Shown: positions 8,573 to 18,830, counted from the first letter of the stretch. The stretch is 64,000 nt of DNA from Devosiaceae bacterium (GCA_021648375.1 JAKISW010000002.1:65272-129271), one strand, 5' to 3'. Translations and numbers: made by a program. The notes: generated from the letters alone by a model not told the origin.

Positions 8573-9309
8573 TCCTTTTTCCAGCTATTGATCTTAAAGA
8601 TGGCCAATGCGTGCGCCTTAAACTTGGTGATATGGATCAGGTTACAGTTTTTAACGATGATCCGGCCGCCCAGGCAAGAATCTTTGAAGATCAGGGGTTT
8701 CAATATTTGCATGTGGTAGACCTCAACGGTGCTTTTTCCGGTAAAAATATTAATGGCCACGCGGTCGAGGCTATATTGAGGGAAGTGAAATTTCCGGTAC
8801 AGCTAGGTGGCGGCATAAGAGATCTGCAACAGATTGAGTTTTGGCTGGAGCGCGGTCTGACGCGGGTGATTTTGGGCACCATTGCTGTCAAAAATCCCGA
8901 TCTGGTTAAAGAAGCCTGTAAAAAATTTCCCGGACAGGTTGCCGTTGGAATAGATGCCAGGGGCGGCAAGGTTGCGGTCCAGGGCTGGGCTGAAAGTTCA
9001 GAACTGGGTGTCATTGAAATGGCTCAAAGATTTGAAGGGGCCGGGGTTGCAGCAATAATTTATACAGATATTGATCGGGATGGAATTTTAACCGGCATAA
9101 ACTGGACCTCGACCCTGAAACTGGCCAATTCCGTGGCAATTCCAACTATTGCATCGGGTGGATTGGCGTCCATGGACGATATTAAAAAGCTCAGCTCGCC
9201 TGAGTGCCAGATTTTGGAAGGCGCAATTTCAGGTCGGGCGCTTTATGATGGCCGTATTGATGCCAATGAGGCTCTGCAAATGTTGAGAGGCAAGAAAAGT
9301 GACTCTTAA
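8569..9309 (+). CDS. hisA: ProFAR isomerase (phosphoribosylformimino-AICAR-P isomerase)
   Basis: 246-residue TIM barrel catalysing the Amadori rearrangement of ProFAR to PRFAR. The catalytic Asp8 is in FPAIDLKDG and the second Asp in [12 protein letters not shown] (about residue 130); phosphate loops GGGIR and ASGGL are present. I take the ATG at 8569, which overlaps the hisH stop as ATGA, rather than the in-frame GTG at 8560. The 3' end overlaps hisF by 11 bp. Confidence 0.96.
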   Translation: MILFPAIDLKDGQCVRLKLGDMDQVTVFNDDPAAQARIFEDQGFQYLHVVDLNGAFSGKNINGHAVEAILREVKFPVQLGGGIRDLQQIEFWLERGLTRVILGTIAVKNPDLVKEACKKFPGQVAVGIDARGGKVAVQGWAESSELGVIEMAQRFEGAGVAAIIYTDIDRDGILTGINWTSTLKLANSVAIPTIASGGLASMDDIKKLSSPECQILEGAISGRALYDGRIDANEALQMLRGKKSDS

Positions 9310-10093
9310 AACCCGTCTTATTCCCTGTCTTGATGTTATGAACGGCCGCGTGGTCAAGGGCGTAAATTTTGTTGATCTGGTAGATGCCGGTGATCCTGTT
9401 GAGGCAGCGATCGCCTACGATGCCGCCGGTGCCGACGAGCTGACATTTCTTGATATTACCGCATCCCACGAGGGCAGGGATACTATTTTTGATGTGGTTA
9501 ATCGCACCGCACAACATTGTTTTATGCCATTAACTGTAGGTGGCGGCGTTCGCACCATCGAAGATATTAGAAAGCTGTTGCTTTGTGGGGCTGATAAGGT
9601 GGCGATAAACTCTGCTGCGGTATCAGATCCTGATTTTATTGCCCGCGCTGCCGATAAATTCGGCAATCAATGTATTGTAGTATCTGTGGATGCCAAACAG
9701 ATTGAATCTGATCGGGATGAAAATAAAGAACCTGCGCGCTGGCAGATTTTCACCCATGGCGGACGCAAACCCACCGGAATTGATGCTGTAGAATTTGCAA
9801 AAAATATGGTGACGTTAGGTGCCGGAGAATTATTGGTCACTTCCATGGATAGGGATGGCACAAAAATCGGCTTTGATCTGGAATTAACTGCGGCAATTTC
9901 TGATAGTGTTTCGGTTCCGGTAATAGCTTCGGGTGGCGTTGGCTCCCTTGAACATCTGGTTGATGGGGTAAAAATTGGCCATGCCAGCGCTGTTCTTGCC
10001 GCATCTATTTTTCATTTTGGCACATTTACCATAGGTCAGGCGAAATCTCACATGGCGGCTAATGGCATAGAGGTGCGCCAGGATCCGTCCTGA
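9299..10093 (+). CDS. hisF: Imidazole glycerol phosphate synthase, cyclase subunit
   Basis: 264-residue TIM barrel homologous to HisA, forming imidazole glycerol phosphate and AICAR from PRFAR with ammonia from HisH. The catalytic pair is Asp12 in [15 protein letters not shown] and the Asp in [14 protein letters not shown] (about residue 186). Starts at GTG inside the 3' end of hisA (11-bp overlap). A 26-bp gap with an AAGGA ribosome binding site leads to hisE. Confidence 0.97.
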   Translation: MTLKTRLIPCLDVMNGRVVKGVNFVDLVDAGDPVEAAIAYDAAGADELTFLDITASHEGRDTIFDVVNRTAQHCFMPLTVGGGVRTIEDIRKLLLCGADKVAINSAAVSDPDFIARAADKFGNQCIVVSVDAKQIESDRDENKEPARWQIFTHGGRKPTGIDAVEFAKNMVTLGAGELLVTSMDRDGTKIGFDLELTAAISDSVSVPVIASGGVGSLEHLVDGVKIGHASAVLAASIFHFGTFTIGQAKSHMAANGIEVRQDPS

Positions 10094-10119
10094 GAAATAT
10101 CTAGTGAAGGAAAATTTTT

Positions 10120-10431
10120 ATGGGCTTTAGTCTAAAAAAACTTGATCAGATCATCGCCGAGCGTTCAAATTCTGATCCGCAAAAATCCTATTCAGCCAAA
10201 TTGCTGAAAAAGGGAGCGTCTCAATGTGCCAAAAAATTTGGTGAGGAAGCGTTTGAAATTGCTATTAGCGCCGTAGAAAACGATAAAACCGGCGTTAAAA
10301 ACGAGGCAGCCGACGTACTCTATCACCTGTTGATCCTATTACGTGCATCAGATGTATCACTTGATGATGTTATGGATGAATTGCAAAAGCGTACCGTTCG
10401 GTCTGGTATCGAAGAGAAACAATCTCGCTGA
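10120..10431 (+). CDS. hisE: Phosphoribosyl-ATP pyrophosphatase
   Basis: 103-residue all-alpha hydrolase of the MazG-like fold that converts phosphoribosyl-ATP to phosphoribosyl-AMP. The metal-binding EE-x12-E-x3-D pattern is visible as KKFGEEAFEIAISAV and NEAADVLYHLLILL. Length is normal. It closes the his gene set in this window; hisG, hisD, hisC and hisI are not here. coaA follows after 45 bp, as in rhizobia. Confidence 0.96.
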   Translation: MGFSLKKLDQIIAERSNSDPQKSYSAKLLKKGASQCAKKFGEEAFEIAISAVENDKTGVKNEAADVLYHLLILLRASDVSLDDVMDELQKRTVRSGIEEKQSR

Positions 10432-10476
10432 AAACTACCCATTAAAAAAACAACCAAAACAATCTGGAGTTGAACC

Positions 10477-11439
10477 ATGGCATTGTCACGCAAGGGAGTT
10501 GATTATTCCCCCTATGACAGGTTTTCCATAGAACAATGGTCGCATTTGCGCGCTGATGAGCCAATGACCCTTGATAATTCCGATATTGAGCGCTTGCGCT
10601 CTTTGAATGACCCAATTTCTTTAAACGAAGCTCAAAATGTATATTTGCCGCTTTCGCGCTTGCTTTCGCTTTATGTGGAAGCGGTGCAGGGCCTAAATCA
10701 GGCCGCCGCCAAGTTCCTGGACAAAAAAAACCCCGATGCAAGCACGCCATACATCATTGGAATTTCAGGCTCGGTTGCTGTTGGCAAATCAACCACGGCC
10801 AGAATTTTGCATGCCTTGATGCAGCGCTGGCCCTCATCGCCCAAAGTTGATCTGGTGACTACAGACGGGTTTTTATATCCAAATTCCGTGCTCGAGGAGC
10901 GCGGATTGATGATGAAAAAGGGATTTCCCCAAAGTTATGATCGGGCAAGGTTTGTTAAATTTTTAAAAGACATTAAATCCGGCCACCGCAACATCGGCGT
11001 CCCCCTTTATTCTCACCTGATTTATGATGTTATTCCTGATGAGGAGCAAAATATTGATCAGCCCGATATTCTAATTGTAGAGGGTTTGAATATTTTGCAG
11101 CCGGGTGAATTGCCTGGTGAGGGAAAACCAATAATTTTTGCTTCAGATTTTCTTGATTTCGCCATCTATATCGACGCTGCTGAAAAAGATCTCAGCCAAT
11201 GGTTTGAGGACCGTTTTTTGCGTCTTCGCGATACGGCTTTTAGGGACCCCAGCTCGTTTTTTCATCAGTTTTCAAAGCTTTCCCAACAAGAGGCCATTGA
11301 TATGGCGACGGATGTTTGGGAAAACATCAACCTGCCAAATCTGGTGCACAATATCCTGCCCACCAGAGGTCGGGCCGATCTGATCCTGACCAAACAGAAA
11401 AACCACACAATTGCTCAGGTGGACCTCAGGAAATTGTAA
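10477..11439 (+). CDS. coaA: Pantothenate kinase, type I
   Basis: 320-residue P-loop kinase that commits pantothenate to CoA synthesis. The P-loop is GISGSVAVGKST (residues 95-106); the VDLVTTDGFLYPN segment and the C-terminal HNILPTRGRADLIL agree with the CoaA family, which is feedback-inhibited by CoA. The ATG at 10477 gives the typical N-terminus with YSPYDRFSIEQW. It ends 4 bp from the end of the convergent sugar-kinase gene, so no room exists for separate terminators. Confidence 0.96.
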   Translation: MALSRKGVDYSPYDRFSIEQWSHLRADEPMTLDNSDIERLRSLNDPISLNEAQNVYLPLSRLLSLYVEAVQGLNQAAAKFLDKKNPDASTPYIIGISGSVAVGKSTTARILHALMQRWPSSPKVDLVTTDGFLYPNSVLEERGLMMKKGFPQSYDRARFVKFLKDIKSGHRNIGVPLYSHLIYDVIPDEEQNIDQPDILIVEGLNILQPGELPGEGKPIIFASDFLDFAIYIDAAEKDLSQWFEDRFLRLRDTAFRDPSSFFHQFSKLSQQEAIDMATDVWENINLPNLVHNILPTRGRADLILTKQKNHTIAQVDLRKL

Positions 11440-11443
11440 AAAA

Positions 11444-12448
11444 CTAAATTTTTAAATCGTGTTTTTTTGCCAAAGCCTGCAAATCTTCTTGTGGCCGCGC
11501 CCCCATGTGCGAAATTACTTCGCTGGCACACAGGCAGCCAAGTTTTAGCGCTTCTTCGGTATCCTGACCCCGTGCAATGGCCAACAAAAACCCGGAAGCA
11601 AACAAATCCCCGGCCCCGGTTGCGTCCACGACTTTATCAACTTTGAACGCAGGCACGGTTATTATTTCACCGTCTCTGATGGCCATTGCTCCGTCCGCCC
11701 CCATGGTAATGGCAGCAATTTCTGCGTCTTTGGCGATATTTTGTACCGCTTCGCCCAAATCGTCAGTTTCATAGAGTGATTTTAATTCTTCCAGATTGGC
11801 AAATACATAATCACAGGTTTTGGAGCGAATAAGGTCTAAAAATTCTTCGCGAAAACGCTCGACACAAAACGGGTCAGAAAGGGTAATCGCCGCTGCCCGC
11901 TCATTTTTGTGGGCAAAGTGCGCCGCTTTGACAAAAGCGCGCTTGGCTTCGGGTGGATCCCACAAATACCCCTCCATAAAGGTAATGCTTGCCCGCCCTA
12001 TCTGCTCTTCAATAATATCAGCTTCGGTAAGGTCGTGACATGCACCAAGATAGGTGTTCATGGTCCGCTCCCCATCGGGTGTTACCATAATCATGGTATT
12101 CCCTGACCCTGCGCCATGTTCAAGCATTGATGTGGTATATTCAACTCCGACTGAACGAAGATCAGCGGCATAAAATTTACCTATTTTATCACTTGCAACT
12201 TTGCCCACAAATGCTGCCTTGCCGCCCAGGGCCACAATTCCTGCCGCTGTGTTGGCAGCACTTCCTCCGGAAAGCTGTTGGCGTTCTTTGGGAGCAATTT
12301 TAAGCAGATATTCAGCCCGCTCCCCGTCAACCAGATGCATGATTGATTTGGTAAGCCCCTCTTTTTCAAGAAACTTGTCATCCACCCGTACTAAAATATC
12401 GGTAATTGCGTTGCCGATTGTAAGAACTTCAAGGGGATTGCTGGCCAT
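11444..12448 (-). CDS. PfkB-family kinase, adenosine-kinase-like
   Basis: 334-residue ribokinase-fold enzyme. The first PfkB signature region (GGSAANTAAGIVALGGKAAFVGKV, about residues 61-84) and the second (DATGAGDLFASGFLLAIARG, about 276-295) are clear; the Asp of GAGD is the catalytic base. The overall pattern is closest to the adenosine kinase group that rhizobial annotations name in this position, but PfkB substrate cannot be assigned safely from motifs. Starts at ATG 12448 and lies 99 bp downstream of nth on the same strand. Confidence 0.88.
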   Translation of the reverse strand: MASNPLEVLTIGNAITDILVRVDDKFLEKEGLTKSIMHLVDGERAEYLLKIAPKERQQLSGGSAANTAAGIVALGGKAAFVGKVASDKIGKFYAADLRSVGVEYTTSMLEHGAGSGNTMIMVTPDGERTMNTYLGACHDLTEADIIEEQIGRASITFMEGYLWDPPEAKRAFVKAAHFAHKNERAAAITLSDPFCVERFREEFLDLIRSKTCDYVFANLEELKSLYETDDLGEAVQNIAKDAEIAAITMGADGAMAIRDGEIITVPAFKVDKVVDATGAGDLFASGFLLAIARGQDTEEALKLGCLCASEVISHMGARPQEDLQALAKKHDLKI

Positions 12449-12547
12449 TGACTTATTCCTGATTGGATTTTTTGTGGGTGTTTTGACTGGCTTGATATCA
12501 ACTCAATGATAAAATTCAGCTAATGATTTTACCTCTGGCTGATGGGG

Positions 12548-13213
12548 TCAGGATTCAAGGGTTTTTGGGGTGAATTTGCACCATTGCTCGATTATGCAGT
12601 GATAACATTCAGGTTTTCTGGCCTTGCAGATATAACGGCCATGTAAAATTAGCCAATGATGGGCCTGCATGCCATATTCTTTTGGAACTCTCTTGAGTAG
12701 ACCCTGCTCAACCTCGTCAGTATTTTTTCCCGGTGCCATACCTGTCCGATTGCTTACCCGAAACAGATGGGTATCCACGGCAATTGTTGGGTGGCCAAAA
12801 GCAATGTTTAATACAACATTTGCGGTTTTTCGCCCCACCCCGGCAAGGCTTTGCAGGTCTTCTAAATTGTCCGGAACCTCACCGGAAAAATTTTCGAGCA
12901 ATCGTTCTGACAATTTAACTACATTTTTCGCCTTGTTGCGGAACAGGCCAATGGTTTTTATGTAGCCTTCAATGGTATCCAAGCCTAGATCGAGCATTTT
13001 TTGTGGGTTGTCTGCCACCTCAAATAATGATTTTGTGGCTTTGTTTACGCCCACATCGGTCGCCTGAGCACTCAATACTACTGCCACTAACAGGGTAAAA
13101 TTATTGGTATACTCCAGTTCACCTTTTGGGTTAGGATCGGATTTTTCAAATGCTTCAAAAATATTTTGAATATCATCTGACTTAAGTTTTGAGCGTGGAA
13201 TTGATTTAGCCAT
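12548..13213 (-). CDS. nth: Endonuclease III
   Basis: Base-excision repair DNA glycosylase/AP lyase for oxidised pyrimidines. The helix-hairpin-helix is LQSLAGVGRKTANVVLN with the catalytic Lys; the catalytic Asp is in TIAVDTHLFRVSNRTG. The C-terminal iron-sulfur cluster loop is CKARKPECYHCIIEQWC, giving the C-x6-C-x2-C-x5-C spacing of a 4Fe-4S centre. I use the ATG at 13213 (221 aa, MAKSIPRSK). An upstream in-frame TTG at 13282 would add 23 residues unlike the family. Divergent from the DUF2244 gene. Confidence 0.95.
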   Translation of the reverse strand: MAKSIPRSKLKSDDIQNIFEAFEKSDPNPKGELEYTNNFTLLVAVVLSAQATDVGVNKATKSLFEVADNPQKMLDLGLDTIEGYIKTIGLFRNKAKNVVKLSERLLENFSGEVPDNLEDLQSLAGVGRKTANVVLNIAFGHPTIAVDTHLFRVSNRTGMAPGKNTDEVEQGLLKRVPKEYGMQAHHWLILHGRYICKARKPECYHCIIEQWCKFTPKTLES

Positions 13214-13311
13214 AATTTTTTGAAATACATTCCCGATTGACAATTCATATTGCTTTGAACATGGTTTTGCCCATGACCGCAAAACTTTTTTGAAATAAAG
13301 CTATTTTCCAA

Positions 13312-13791
13312 ATGAATAAAACCCCCTTGTTCCATGCTATTTTAACTCCGCACCGATCAATTGGTGTCACTGGAATTCGTTGGGTAGTGGGAATTTATGC
13401 GGCTTTAGCAATAATACCGGCGCTTTATTTCTTTTTTAGTGGCGCCTGGCCGGTAATTGGATTTTTAGGTCTTGATGCGTTGGCCTTATGGTGGGCTCTG
13501 AGTGCATCTAAAAACAGCGAAAAGGATTTTGAAGAAGTTATTTTATGGCCAGATAGCCTTCAAATCCGCCGGGTAACTGCCAGAGGAAAAAAACCCGGCA
13601 GGCAATCCTTTGAAAGCATAAATCCGTTTTGGTTTCGCCTGCATCTGGATCGGGATCATGATGAGCAGATAGTTTCAATTCGCCTTGTTAATCGGCAGAA
13701 AAATTTTGAGATTGGCTCGTTTTTAACCCCGGATGACAAAACCAAATTTGCCCTGTTGTTTGGCAACGCTTTGGCCCGGTCCCGTAATTAG
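13312..13791 (+). CDS. DUF2244 membrane protein
   Basis: 159 residues. Two adjacent hydrophobic segments (about 24-45 and 47-65) are followed by a soluble C-terminal domain with EKDFEEVILWPDSLQIRRV, FWFRLHLD and FEIGSFLTPDDKTKFALLFGNAL. This is the DUF2244 pattern; the family is widespread in alphaproteobacteria and has no established function. It is commonly divergent from nth, as here, suggesting a shared promoter region but not a shared function. Confidence 0.88.
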   Translation: MNKTPLFHAILTPHRSIGVTGIRWVVGIYAALAIIPALYFFFSGAWPVIGFLGLDALALWWALSASKNSEKDFEEVILWPDSLQIRRVTARGKKPGRQSFESINPFWFRLHLDRDHDEQIVSIRLVNRQKNFEIGSFLTPDDKTKFALLFGNALARSRN

Positions 13792-13875
13792 TTCCATTTT
13801 AGCTGATATGGATTTTTAGCGCTAAAAGGTAAAAAGCGGGTCGCAGCTTATGTGAATATTGGTTATCATTAGCCT

Positions 13876-14742
13876 ATGAACCAGCATATCAACACAGACT
13901 ATCAAAAAGTTCAGGCAGCAATTGCCTATCTTTCCAAAAATGGTCCTGACACCGTTGATCTTGAAAAATTTTCGCGCGCGCTGGGCCTTACCGAGCGCCA
14001 GCTTGTGGCACTTTTTAGTCGTTGGTGCGGCCTTACCCCAAAAAGTTTTGCTCAGGCGGTGGCATTGGATCATGCAAAATCCCTGTTAGCGGACAATGCT
14101 AGCGTGCTTGATACCAGTTTTGAAGTTGGCCTTTCTTCGACCTCAAGACTGCATGATCTTTTTGTTACTTATCATTCAATGCCGCCAGGGGCCTGGGCCG
14201 GTCGGGGAGCAGGCATGGTTTTGCACTGGGGAATTGCTCAATCTCCATTTGGGATAGCAATTATTTTTGCCTCTGAGTATGGAGTAACAGGCCTTGGATT
14301 TGTTGATGCTACGGAGGAGGCAGGGGAGCAGGTAGCATTTGAAGATTTTGCCAATCGCTGGCCTGCAGCAAAGTTTTTACGTGATGATAAGTTTATCAAG
14401 CCTCTTGCCTCTGGTATTTTTCAACCGGACCTTTGGCATCCTGACCGACCGGTACGTATTGTTATGATCGGAACTGATTTTGAATTAAGGGTTTGGGAAA
14501 CTCTGTTAAAAGTTCCACTTGGCGCAGCTGAAACCTATGGAAATCTCGCAAAACATCTGGGAAAACCAAAAGCTGCCAGAGCGGTGGGTTCGGCGGTAGG
14601 CCGTAATCCCATATCATTTGTTGTTCCCTGCCACCGAATAGTTGGATCGACCGGTAAGTTAACCGGCTATCATTGGGGCGTGGCCCGAAAACGCGCAATT
14701 TTGGGTTGGGAAACCGGTCAAAAATCAAAGCAGCAAATTTAG
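13876..14742 (+). CDS. AraC-type HTH fused to O6-methylguanine-DNA methyltransferase (Ada-like)
   Basis: 288 residues. Residues about 10-105 form an AraC-type DNA-binding region with two HTH units (second near FEVGLSSTSRLHDLF). After a linker come the RNase H-like N-domain of MGMT (about 115-190) and the alkyltransferase core (about 200-280), with GAAETYGNLAKHLGKPKAARAVGSAVGRNPISFVVPCHRI; the Cys in PCHR accepts the alkyl group. The Ada N-terminal zinc domain with its methylphosphotriester-sensing Cys is absent, so the methylation switch of E. coli Ada cannot work the same way. Probably a repair enzyme with its own regulator domain. Confidence 0.93.
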   Translation: MNQHINTDYQKVQAAIAYLSKNGPDTVDLEKFSRALGLTERQLVALFSRWCGLTPKSFAQAVALDHAKSLLADNASVLDTSFEVGLSSTSRLHDLFVTYHSMPPGAWAGRGAGMVLHWGIAQSPFGIAIIFASEYGVTGLGFVDATEEAGEQVAFEDFANRWPAAKFLRDDKFIKPLASGIFQPDLWHPDRPVRIVMIGTDFELRVWETLLKVPLGAAETYGNLAKHLGKPKAARAVGSAVGRNPISFVVPCHRIVGSTGKLTGYHWGVARKRAILGWETGQKSKQQI

Positions 14743-14781
14743 TGAGATAATGCTCAGCGCGTCCAGATATTAAATTGTGAA

Positions 14782-15396
14782 TTAAACCCCGGTAATGGCA
14801 CTTACTTCGTTATTTTCATCAAAATGATAGATTATTGGCACACCTGTGGCGATTTCTCGTTTGACGATTTCATCGGGGCTGAGCTTTTCAAGGTCCATAA
14901 CCAAAGCTCTTAATGAATTGCCGTGGGCGGCTACCAGAATAGTTTTCCCTTTAAATACCAATGGCTCAATCATGGTTTTATAATAGGGCAACACCCGCTC
15001 AGCAGTGTCTTTTAGGCTTTCGCCGCCCGGTGGCGGTACATCAAATGAGCGTCGCCAGATATGCACCTGCTCATCTCCCCACTTCATGCGTGCATCATCC
15101 TTGTTCAGACCTGCAAGGTCGCCATAATTGCGCTCATTTAAGGCCTGATTTCTAACGATGGTCATGTTGTTTATGCCCATTTCCTCTAAAATTATATCCA
15201 GAGTTCGCTGGGCACGAACCAGAGCTGAGGTAAAACAAAGGTCAATTTCAAAATCATGATTTTTCAGCCCGATTCCGGCAGCCTTGGCCTCTTCTTTTCC
15301 CTTGGCGGTAAGGCCAGGATTTCTCCACCCGGTAAAAAGATTTTTCAGGTTCCATTCGCTTTGTCCGTGCCTGACCAGAATTAAAGTGCGTTTCAT
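14782..15396 (-). CDS. gpmA: 2,3-bisphosphoglycerate-dependent phosphoglycerate mutase
   Basis: 204-residue histidine phosphatase-fold enzyme interconverting 3- and 2-phosphoglycerate. The phosphohistidine motif is [10 protein letters not shown] (His10), the [12 protein letters not shown] motif holds the catalytic Glu, and [11 protein letters not shown] has the second His. At 204 residues it is the short form common in alphaproteobacteria; E. coli GpmA is about 250. Upstream of it on the same strand is dapB with a 36-bp gap, so co-transcription is likely. Confidence 0.95.
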   Translation of the reverse strand: MKRTLILVRHGQSEWNLKNLFTGWRNPGLTAKGKEEAKAAGIGLKNHDFEIDLCFTSALVRAQRTLDIILEEMGINNMTIVRNQALNERNYGDLAGLNKDDARMKWGDEQVHIWRRSFDVPPPGGESLKDTAERVLPYYKTMIEPLVFKGKTILVAAHGNSLRALVMDLEKLSPDEIVKREIATGVPIIYHFDENNEVSAITGV

Positions 15397-15432
15397 AAAG
15401 CTACCTCTGAATTTTATGTATTAAGTCCAAAA

Positions 15433-16248
15433 CTATTTATTAAAACCAAGAACATCTAACATTGAATAAAAGCCCTTTGGCTGATCGTTGGCCCAAAGCG
15501 CAGCTTTTAATGCACCATTGGCAAATAATGAGCGATCTTGTGCCACATGGGATAATTCTATTCTTTCCCCGGCCCCGGCAAATACAACCGAATGTTCCCC
15601 AATTACCGAACCGCCGCGCAATGTTGCAAATCCAATGGTGCCGGTTTTACGTTTCCCGACGATGCCATCTCTGGATTTAACAGCATTTTCTTCAAGATTG
15701 ATTTTGCGACCCTTAGCTGCGGCCTCACCAAGCAATAGGGCGGTGCCAGAAGGGGCGTCGATCTTTTGATTATGGTGCATTTCAAGGATTTCAATGTCAA
15801 AATCTTCCCCTAATGCCGCCGCACCCTGTTTGACAAGAACCGCCAAAAGATTGACTCCCAGCGACATATTGCCCGATTTTACAATACGTGCGCCCATTTC
15901 AGCTGCTCTGGCAAATTCCAATTCTTCTTCACCTGTGCAGCCTGTGGTTCCAATAATGTGCACCAGTCCCAATTTTGCAGCTTTTTGGGCAAGAATTACG
16001 CTGGCGGCTGGAATGGTGAAGTCAATGATACCATCAGCTCCGTTGAGAGCTTGATCTGTCTGATCGGTGATTTTTATATTAAGTTCAGGTAAGCCGGCGC
16101 CAATTCCGGCATCCCTCCCAATCGAATTTGCGCCGCTTCGCTCAAGCGCGGAATGTAAAACCAACCCTTCGGTTTGGTCAATTGCCCGAATAAGGGCGCC
16201 GCCCATTCGCCCACCGGCTCCGGTTACACAAAGTTTCATCTGGGCCAT
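15433..16248 (-). CDS. dapB: 4-hydroxy-tetrahydrodipicolinate reductase
   Basis: 271 residues. It reduces hydroxytetrahydrodipicolinate with NAD(P)H in lysine and diaminopimelate synthesis. The nucleotide-binding [11 protein letters not shown] is at the N-terminus; the substrate-binding and catalytic segment [24 protein letters not shown] is intact, with the HH and K residues expected. The ATG at 16248 ([13 protein letters not shown]) is preceded by AGGAG at a usable distance; the further upstream start at 16293 adds 15 unrelated residues. Confidence 0.96.
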   Translation of the reverse strand: MAQMKLCVTGAGGRMGGALIRAIDQTEGLVLHSALERSGANSIGRDAGIGAGLPELNIKITDQTDQALNGADGIIDFTIPAASVILAQKAAKLGLVHIIGTTGCTGEEELEFARAAEMGARIVKSGNMSLGVNLLAVLVKQGAAALGEDFDIEILEMHHNQKIDAPSGTALLLGEAAAKGRKINLEENAVKSRDGIVGKRKTGTIGFATLRGGSVIGEHSVVFAGAGERIELSHVAQDRSLFANGALKAALWANDQPKGFYSMLDVLGFNK

Positions 16249-16321
16249 ATTATTCTTAATTCTCCTGTAACCTACAACATAACAGCAAATCATAAATGTC
16301 CACAGGTTGCAGACTTATTTT

Positions 16322-17041
16322 TTATTTCGTCTCTTTGATTGCCAGATCGGCCATGCTCATTTCATCTAGAATTTTGTAGGTTGCAGCAACCGGATCAACA
16401 GCAGCAGTGATTGGACGACCCACCACCAGATTAGTCGCCCCCCAGCTAAGTGCATCCGCAGGGGTTACCACTCGTTTTTGATCGCCCGCTGTTTCGCCTT
16501 CTGGTCGAATGCCCGGGGTAACTATAGCCATATTGTCGCCAAGCATTTTTTTGACCAGCGCCGCTTCAAATGCGGAGCAGACAACTCCGTTCATACCTGC
16601 CTCTTTTGCCTGATAGGCCCGAAGCCCCACCAGACTTTCCACATCCCGGTCATAGCCCGCTTCCATCAGATCATTTTCGTCCATTGAGGTTAAAACACTA
16701 ACCGCCAGCAGCGAAAGTTTAGATCCTTTGGCGGCCGTAACTGCGGCGGTCATGGCCTGAGGGTAGGCATGAATTGTCAGCATGGATGCCCCGGTTTTTG
16801 CAATTGCTTCCACAGCCTTTGCCACCGTATTGTCTATATCGAGCAATTTCAGATCAAAAAACACCTGTTTGCCGCTTTTAATCAGTTGCCGGCCAAGTTC
16901 AATACCTTCTGCCCCATAGACCATTTGATAGCCTATTTTATAAAAACAAACTTTGTCGCCAAGTTTTTCCACCAGTTGCTCGGCTTTGCTCCGAGAAGAA
17001 AAATCCAGCGCTACAATCAGTCGGTCATCTGCATTATTCAT
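16322..17041 (-). CDS. pyrF: Orotidine 5'-phosphate decarboxylase
   Basis: 239-residue TIM barrel making UMP from OMP. The first motif LIVALDFSSR and the catalytic FFDLKLLDIDNTVAKAV (Asp-x-Lys-x4-Asp tetrad) are intact; VTPGIRPEG closes the phosphate site. It lies in a minus-strand group with the FMN reductase upstream (18-bp gap) and dnaJ further upstream, the order known from rhizobia. Confidence 0.96.
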   Translation of the reverse strand: MNNADDRLIVALDFSSRSKAEQLVEKLGDKVCFYKIGYQMVYGAEGIELGRQLIKSGKQVFFDLKLLDIDNTVAKAVEAIAKTGASMLTIHAYPQAMTAAVTAAKGSKLSLLAVSVLTSMDENDLMEAGYDRDVESLVGLRAYQAKEAGMNGVVCSAFEAALVKKMLGDNMAIVTPGIRPEGETAGDQKRVVTPADALSWGATNLVVGRPITAAVDPVAATYKILDEMSMADLAIKETK

Positions 17042-17059
17042 ATTTTTTCCATAAAAAAT

Positions 17060-17608
17060 TTAAGAGCGTGAAATACTCATCAGTTGCTCAACCAGCATGT
17101 CGGCTCGCTGGTTGGTTGGATTGTCCAGCAATCTTCCGCTTTCATCAAATGCCTGATTGCTAAAACCAACCCCTAAGGAAATGGGGGCAACTAAAGCACC
17201 CATTTTACCCAGAATTTCCCTTAAATGACCAAGGCCGCCAACCCCTCCCATTTTGCCGGTGGAGGCGGCACCAACACCAAATACTGCCCTGTGATAAGGT
17301 TTTACCCTTTGGCGGGAAATCCAGTCCAGAGTATTTTTCAGCAACGGGGAAAGAGAGCCATTATATTCCGGCGAGGCAATAAAGATAATATCGGCATTGG
17401 TAAACATTTCTGCAAGTTGGATCGCAGATTCCGGTTCCTTGCATTTTTCTTCTTCATCGGCATTGAATAGGGCCAGAGGATAATCCTTGAGATCAATATT
17501 ATTGACCTCCATTCCGGCCAATGTCAGTTTTTCTCCCATAAATGAAGCTAAACGGCCATTGTGGGAGTTTTTTCGAATGGATCCGGAAAGTGTAAGCGCA
17601 TTGGCCAT
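17060..17608 (-). CDS. NADPH-dependent FMN reductase-family flavoprotein
   Basis: 182 residues with a flavodoxin-like fold: GSIRKNSHNGRLA is the FMN phosphate loop and IIFIASPEYNGSLSPLLKNTLDWISR is the signature found in the NADPH-dependent FMN reductase and azoreductase group. Probably a homodimeric quinone or flavin reductase; the physiological substrate is not deducible. The start is 17 bp downstream of the dnaJ stop, so it may be read from the dnaJ transcript. Confidence 0.9.
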   Translation of the reverse strand: MANALTLSGSIRKNSHNGRLASFMGEKLTLAGMEVNNIDLKDYPLALFNADEEEKCKEPESAIQLAEMFTNADIIFIASPEYNGSLSPLLKNTLDWISRQRVKPYHRAVFGVGAASTGKMGGVGGLGHLREILGKMGALVAPISLGVGFSNQAFDESGRLLDNPTNQRADMLVEQLMSISRS

Positions 17609-17625
17609 TATAAATTCAAAAACCT

Positions 17626-18768
17626 TTATTGACCCATTCTTTCAAACAGACCTTTGAGCTTGGAAAAGAATCCCGAGGAAGTGGGACTGTTGTCATTGGT
17701 TGATATGGAGGCCAGCTGTTCCAGCAATTCCCGTTGTTGCTTGTTTAGTTTCTGGGGTGTTTCCACATCCATTTGCACATAAAGATCTCCCACCTGGGAG
17801 GAGCGTAATATGGGCATGCCCTTGCCTTTTAAGCGCACCCGTTGTCCGGGCTGGGTACCGGCAGGAACCTTTACCCGCGCTCGCGAACCATCAAGGGTTG
17901 GCACTTCAAAATCACCACCAAGCGCTGCTGTTGTCATGGCGATGGGAACCCGCGCATAAATATCAGCACCATCCCTTTGAAACAGATCATGGGGGGCAAG
18001 GGAGATGAAAATATATAAATCTCCCGATGGGCCGCCTCTTAAGCCGGCTTCCCCTTCATTGGACAGGCGAATTCTGGTTCCATCTTCAATTCCACTTGGA
18101 ATATCTACAGAAAGATTTCGACTTTCCTGCTTGCGACCTTGGCCGGTACAGGTGGTACAGGGTTGATCCATGGTTTCTCCACGTCCCTGACAGGTGGGGC
18201 ATGTGCGCTCGATTGAGAAAAACCCCTGAGAAGTTCTTATCTTTCCATGGCCGTGGCACATTTTGCAGGTTGAAACACCGGTTCCCGGTTTTGCTCCCGA
18301 TCCTTCGCAGGTATCGCATTGCACCATGGAGGGTACATCAACTTCCACCGTTTGCCCGGCAAAAGCGTCTTCGAGGGAAATTTCAAGATTATATCTTAAG
18401 TCCGCGCCTCTGAGTTGGGATGAGGAGCCGCGCCTTGCGCCACCCGCCGCTCCCATAAAGTCCCCGAAAAGATCTTCAAACATATCGGACATGGAAGAAG
18501 AAAAATCCGGCCCGAAGCCCGCTGGTCCCTGGCCTCCGCCCTGCTGAAACGCCGCATGGCCGAACCTGTCATAGGCAGCGCGCTTTTGTGGGTCTTTCAG
18601 GGCTGAGTAAGCTGCGCCCACTTCCTTGAATTTTTGTTCTGCATCGCTATCCCCTGGATTGCGATCCGGGTGATATTTCATGGCCATTTTGCGGTAGGCC
18701 GATTTAAGGGTGGCGCCGTCCGCATCGCGGGAAACACTCAATAATTCATAATAGTCAATTTGGGACAT
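17626..18768 (-). CDS. dnaJ: Chaperone protein DnaJ
   Basis: 380 residues, full-length type I J-protein and co-chaperone of DnaK. J domain at residues 4-70 with HPD in [10 protein letters not shown]; a Gly/Phe-rich region from about 70 to 125; and a zinc-binding domain with four CxxCxGxG repeats ([32 protein letters not shown]). The C-terminal substrate-binding domains follow. It is separated from dnaK by 107 bp containing a strong stem-loop (18831-18867), so it probably receives only part of the dnaK transcript or has its own promoter. Confidence 0.97.
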   Translation of the reverse strand: MSQIDYYELLSVSRDADGATLKSAYRKMAMKYHPDRNPGDSDAEQKFKEVGAAYSALKDPQKRAAYDRFGHAAFQQGGGQGPAGFGPDFSSSMSDMFEDLFGDFMGAAGGARRGSSSQLRGADLRYNLEISLEDAFAGQTVEVDVPSMVQCDTCEGSGAKPGTGVSTCKMCHGHGKIRTSQGFFSIERTCPTCQGRGETMDQPCTTCTGQGRKQESRNLSVDIPSGIEDGTRIRLSNEGEAGLRGGPSGDLYIFISLAPHDLFQRDGADIYARVPIAMTTAALGGDFEVPTLDGSRARVKVPAGTQPGQRVRLKGKGMPILRSSQVGDLYVQMDVETPQKLNKQQRELLEQLASISTNDNSPTSSGFFSKLKGLFERMGQ

Positions 18769-18830
18769 GGATTAAATCAATGGTTGATCTGGTTTCATCA
18801 AGTGGGACTTAAAAGACAGCTTTTTAAAGC

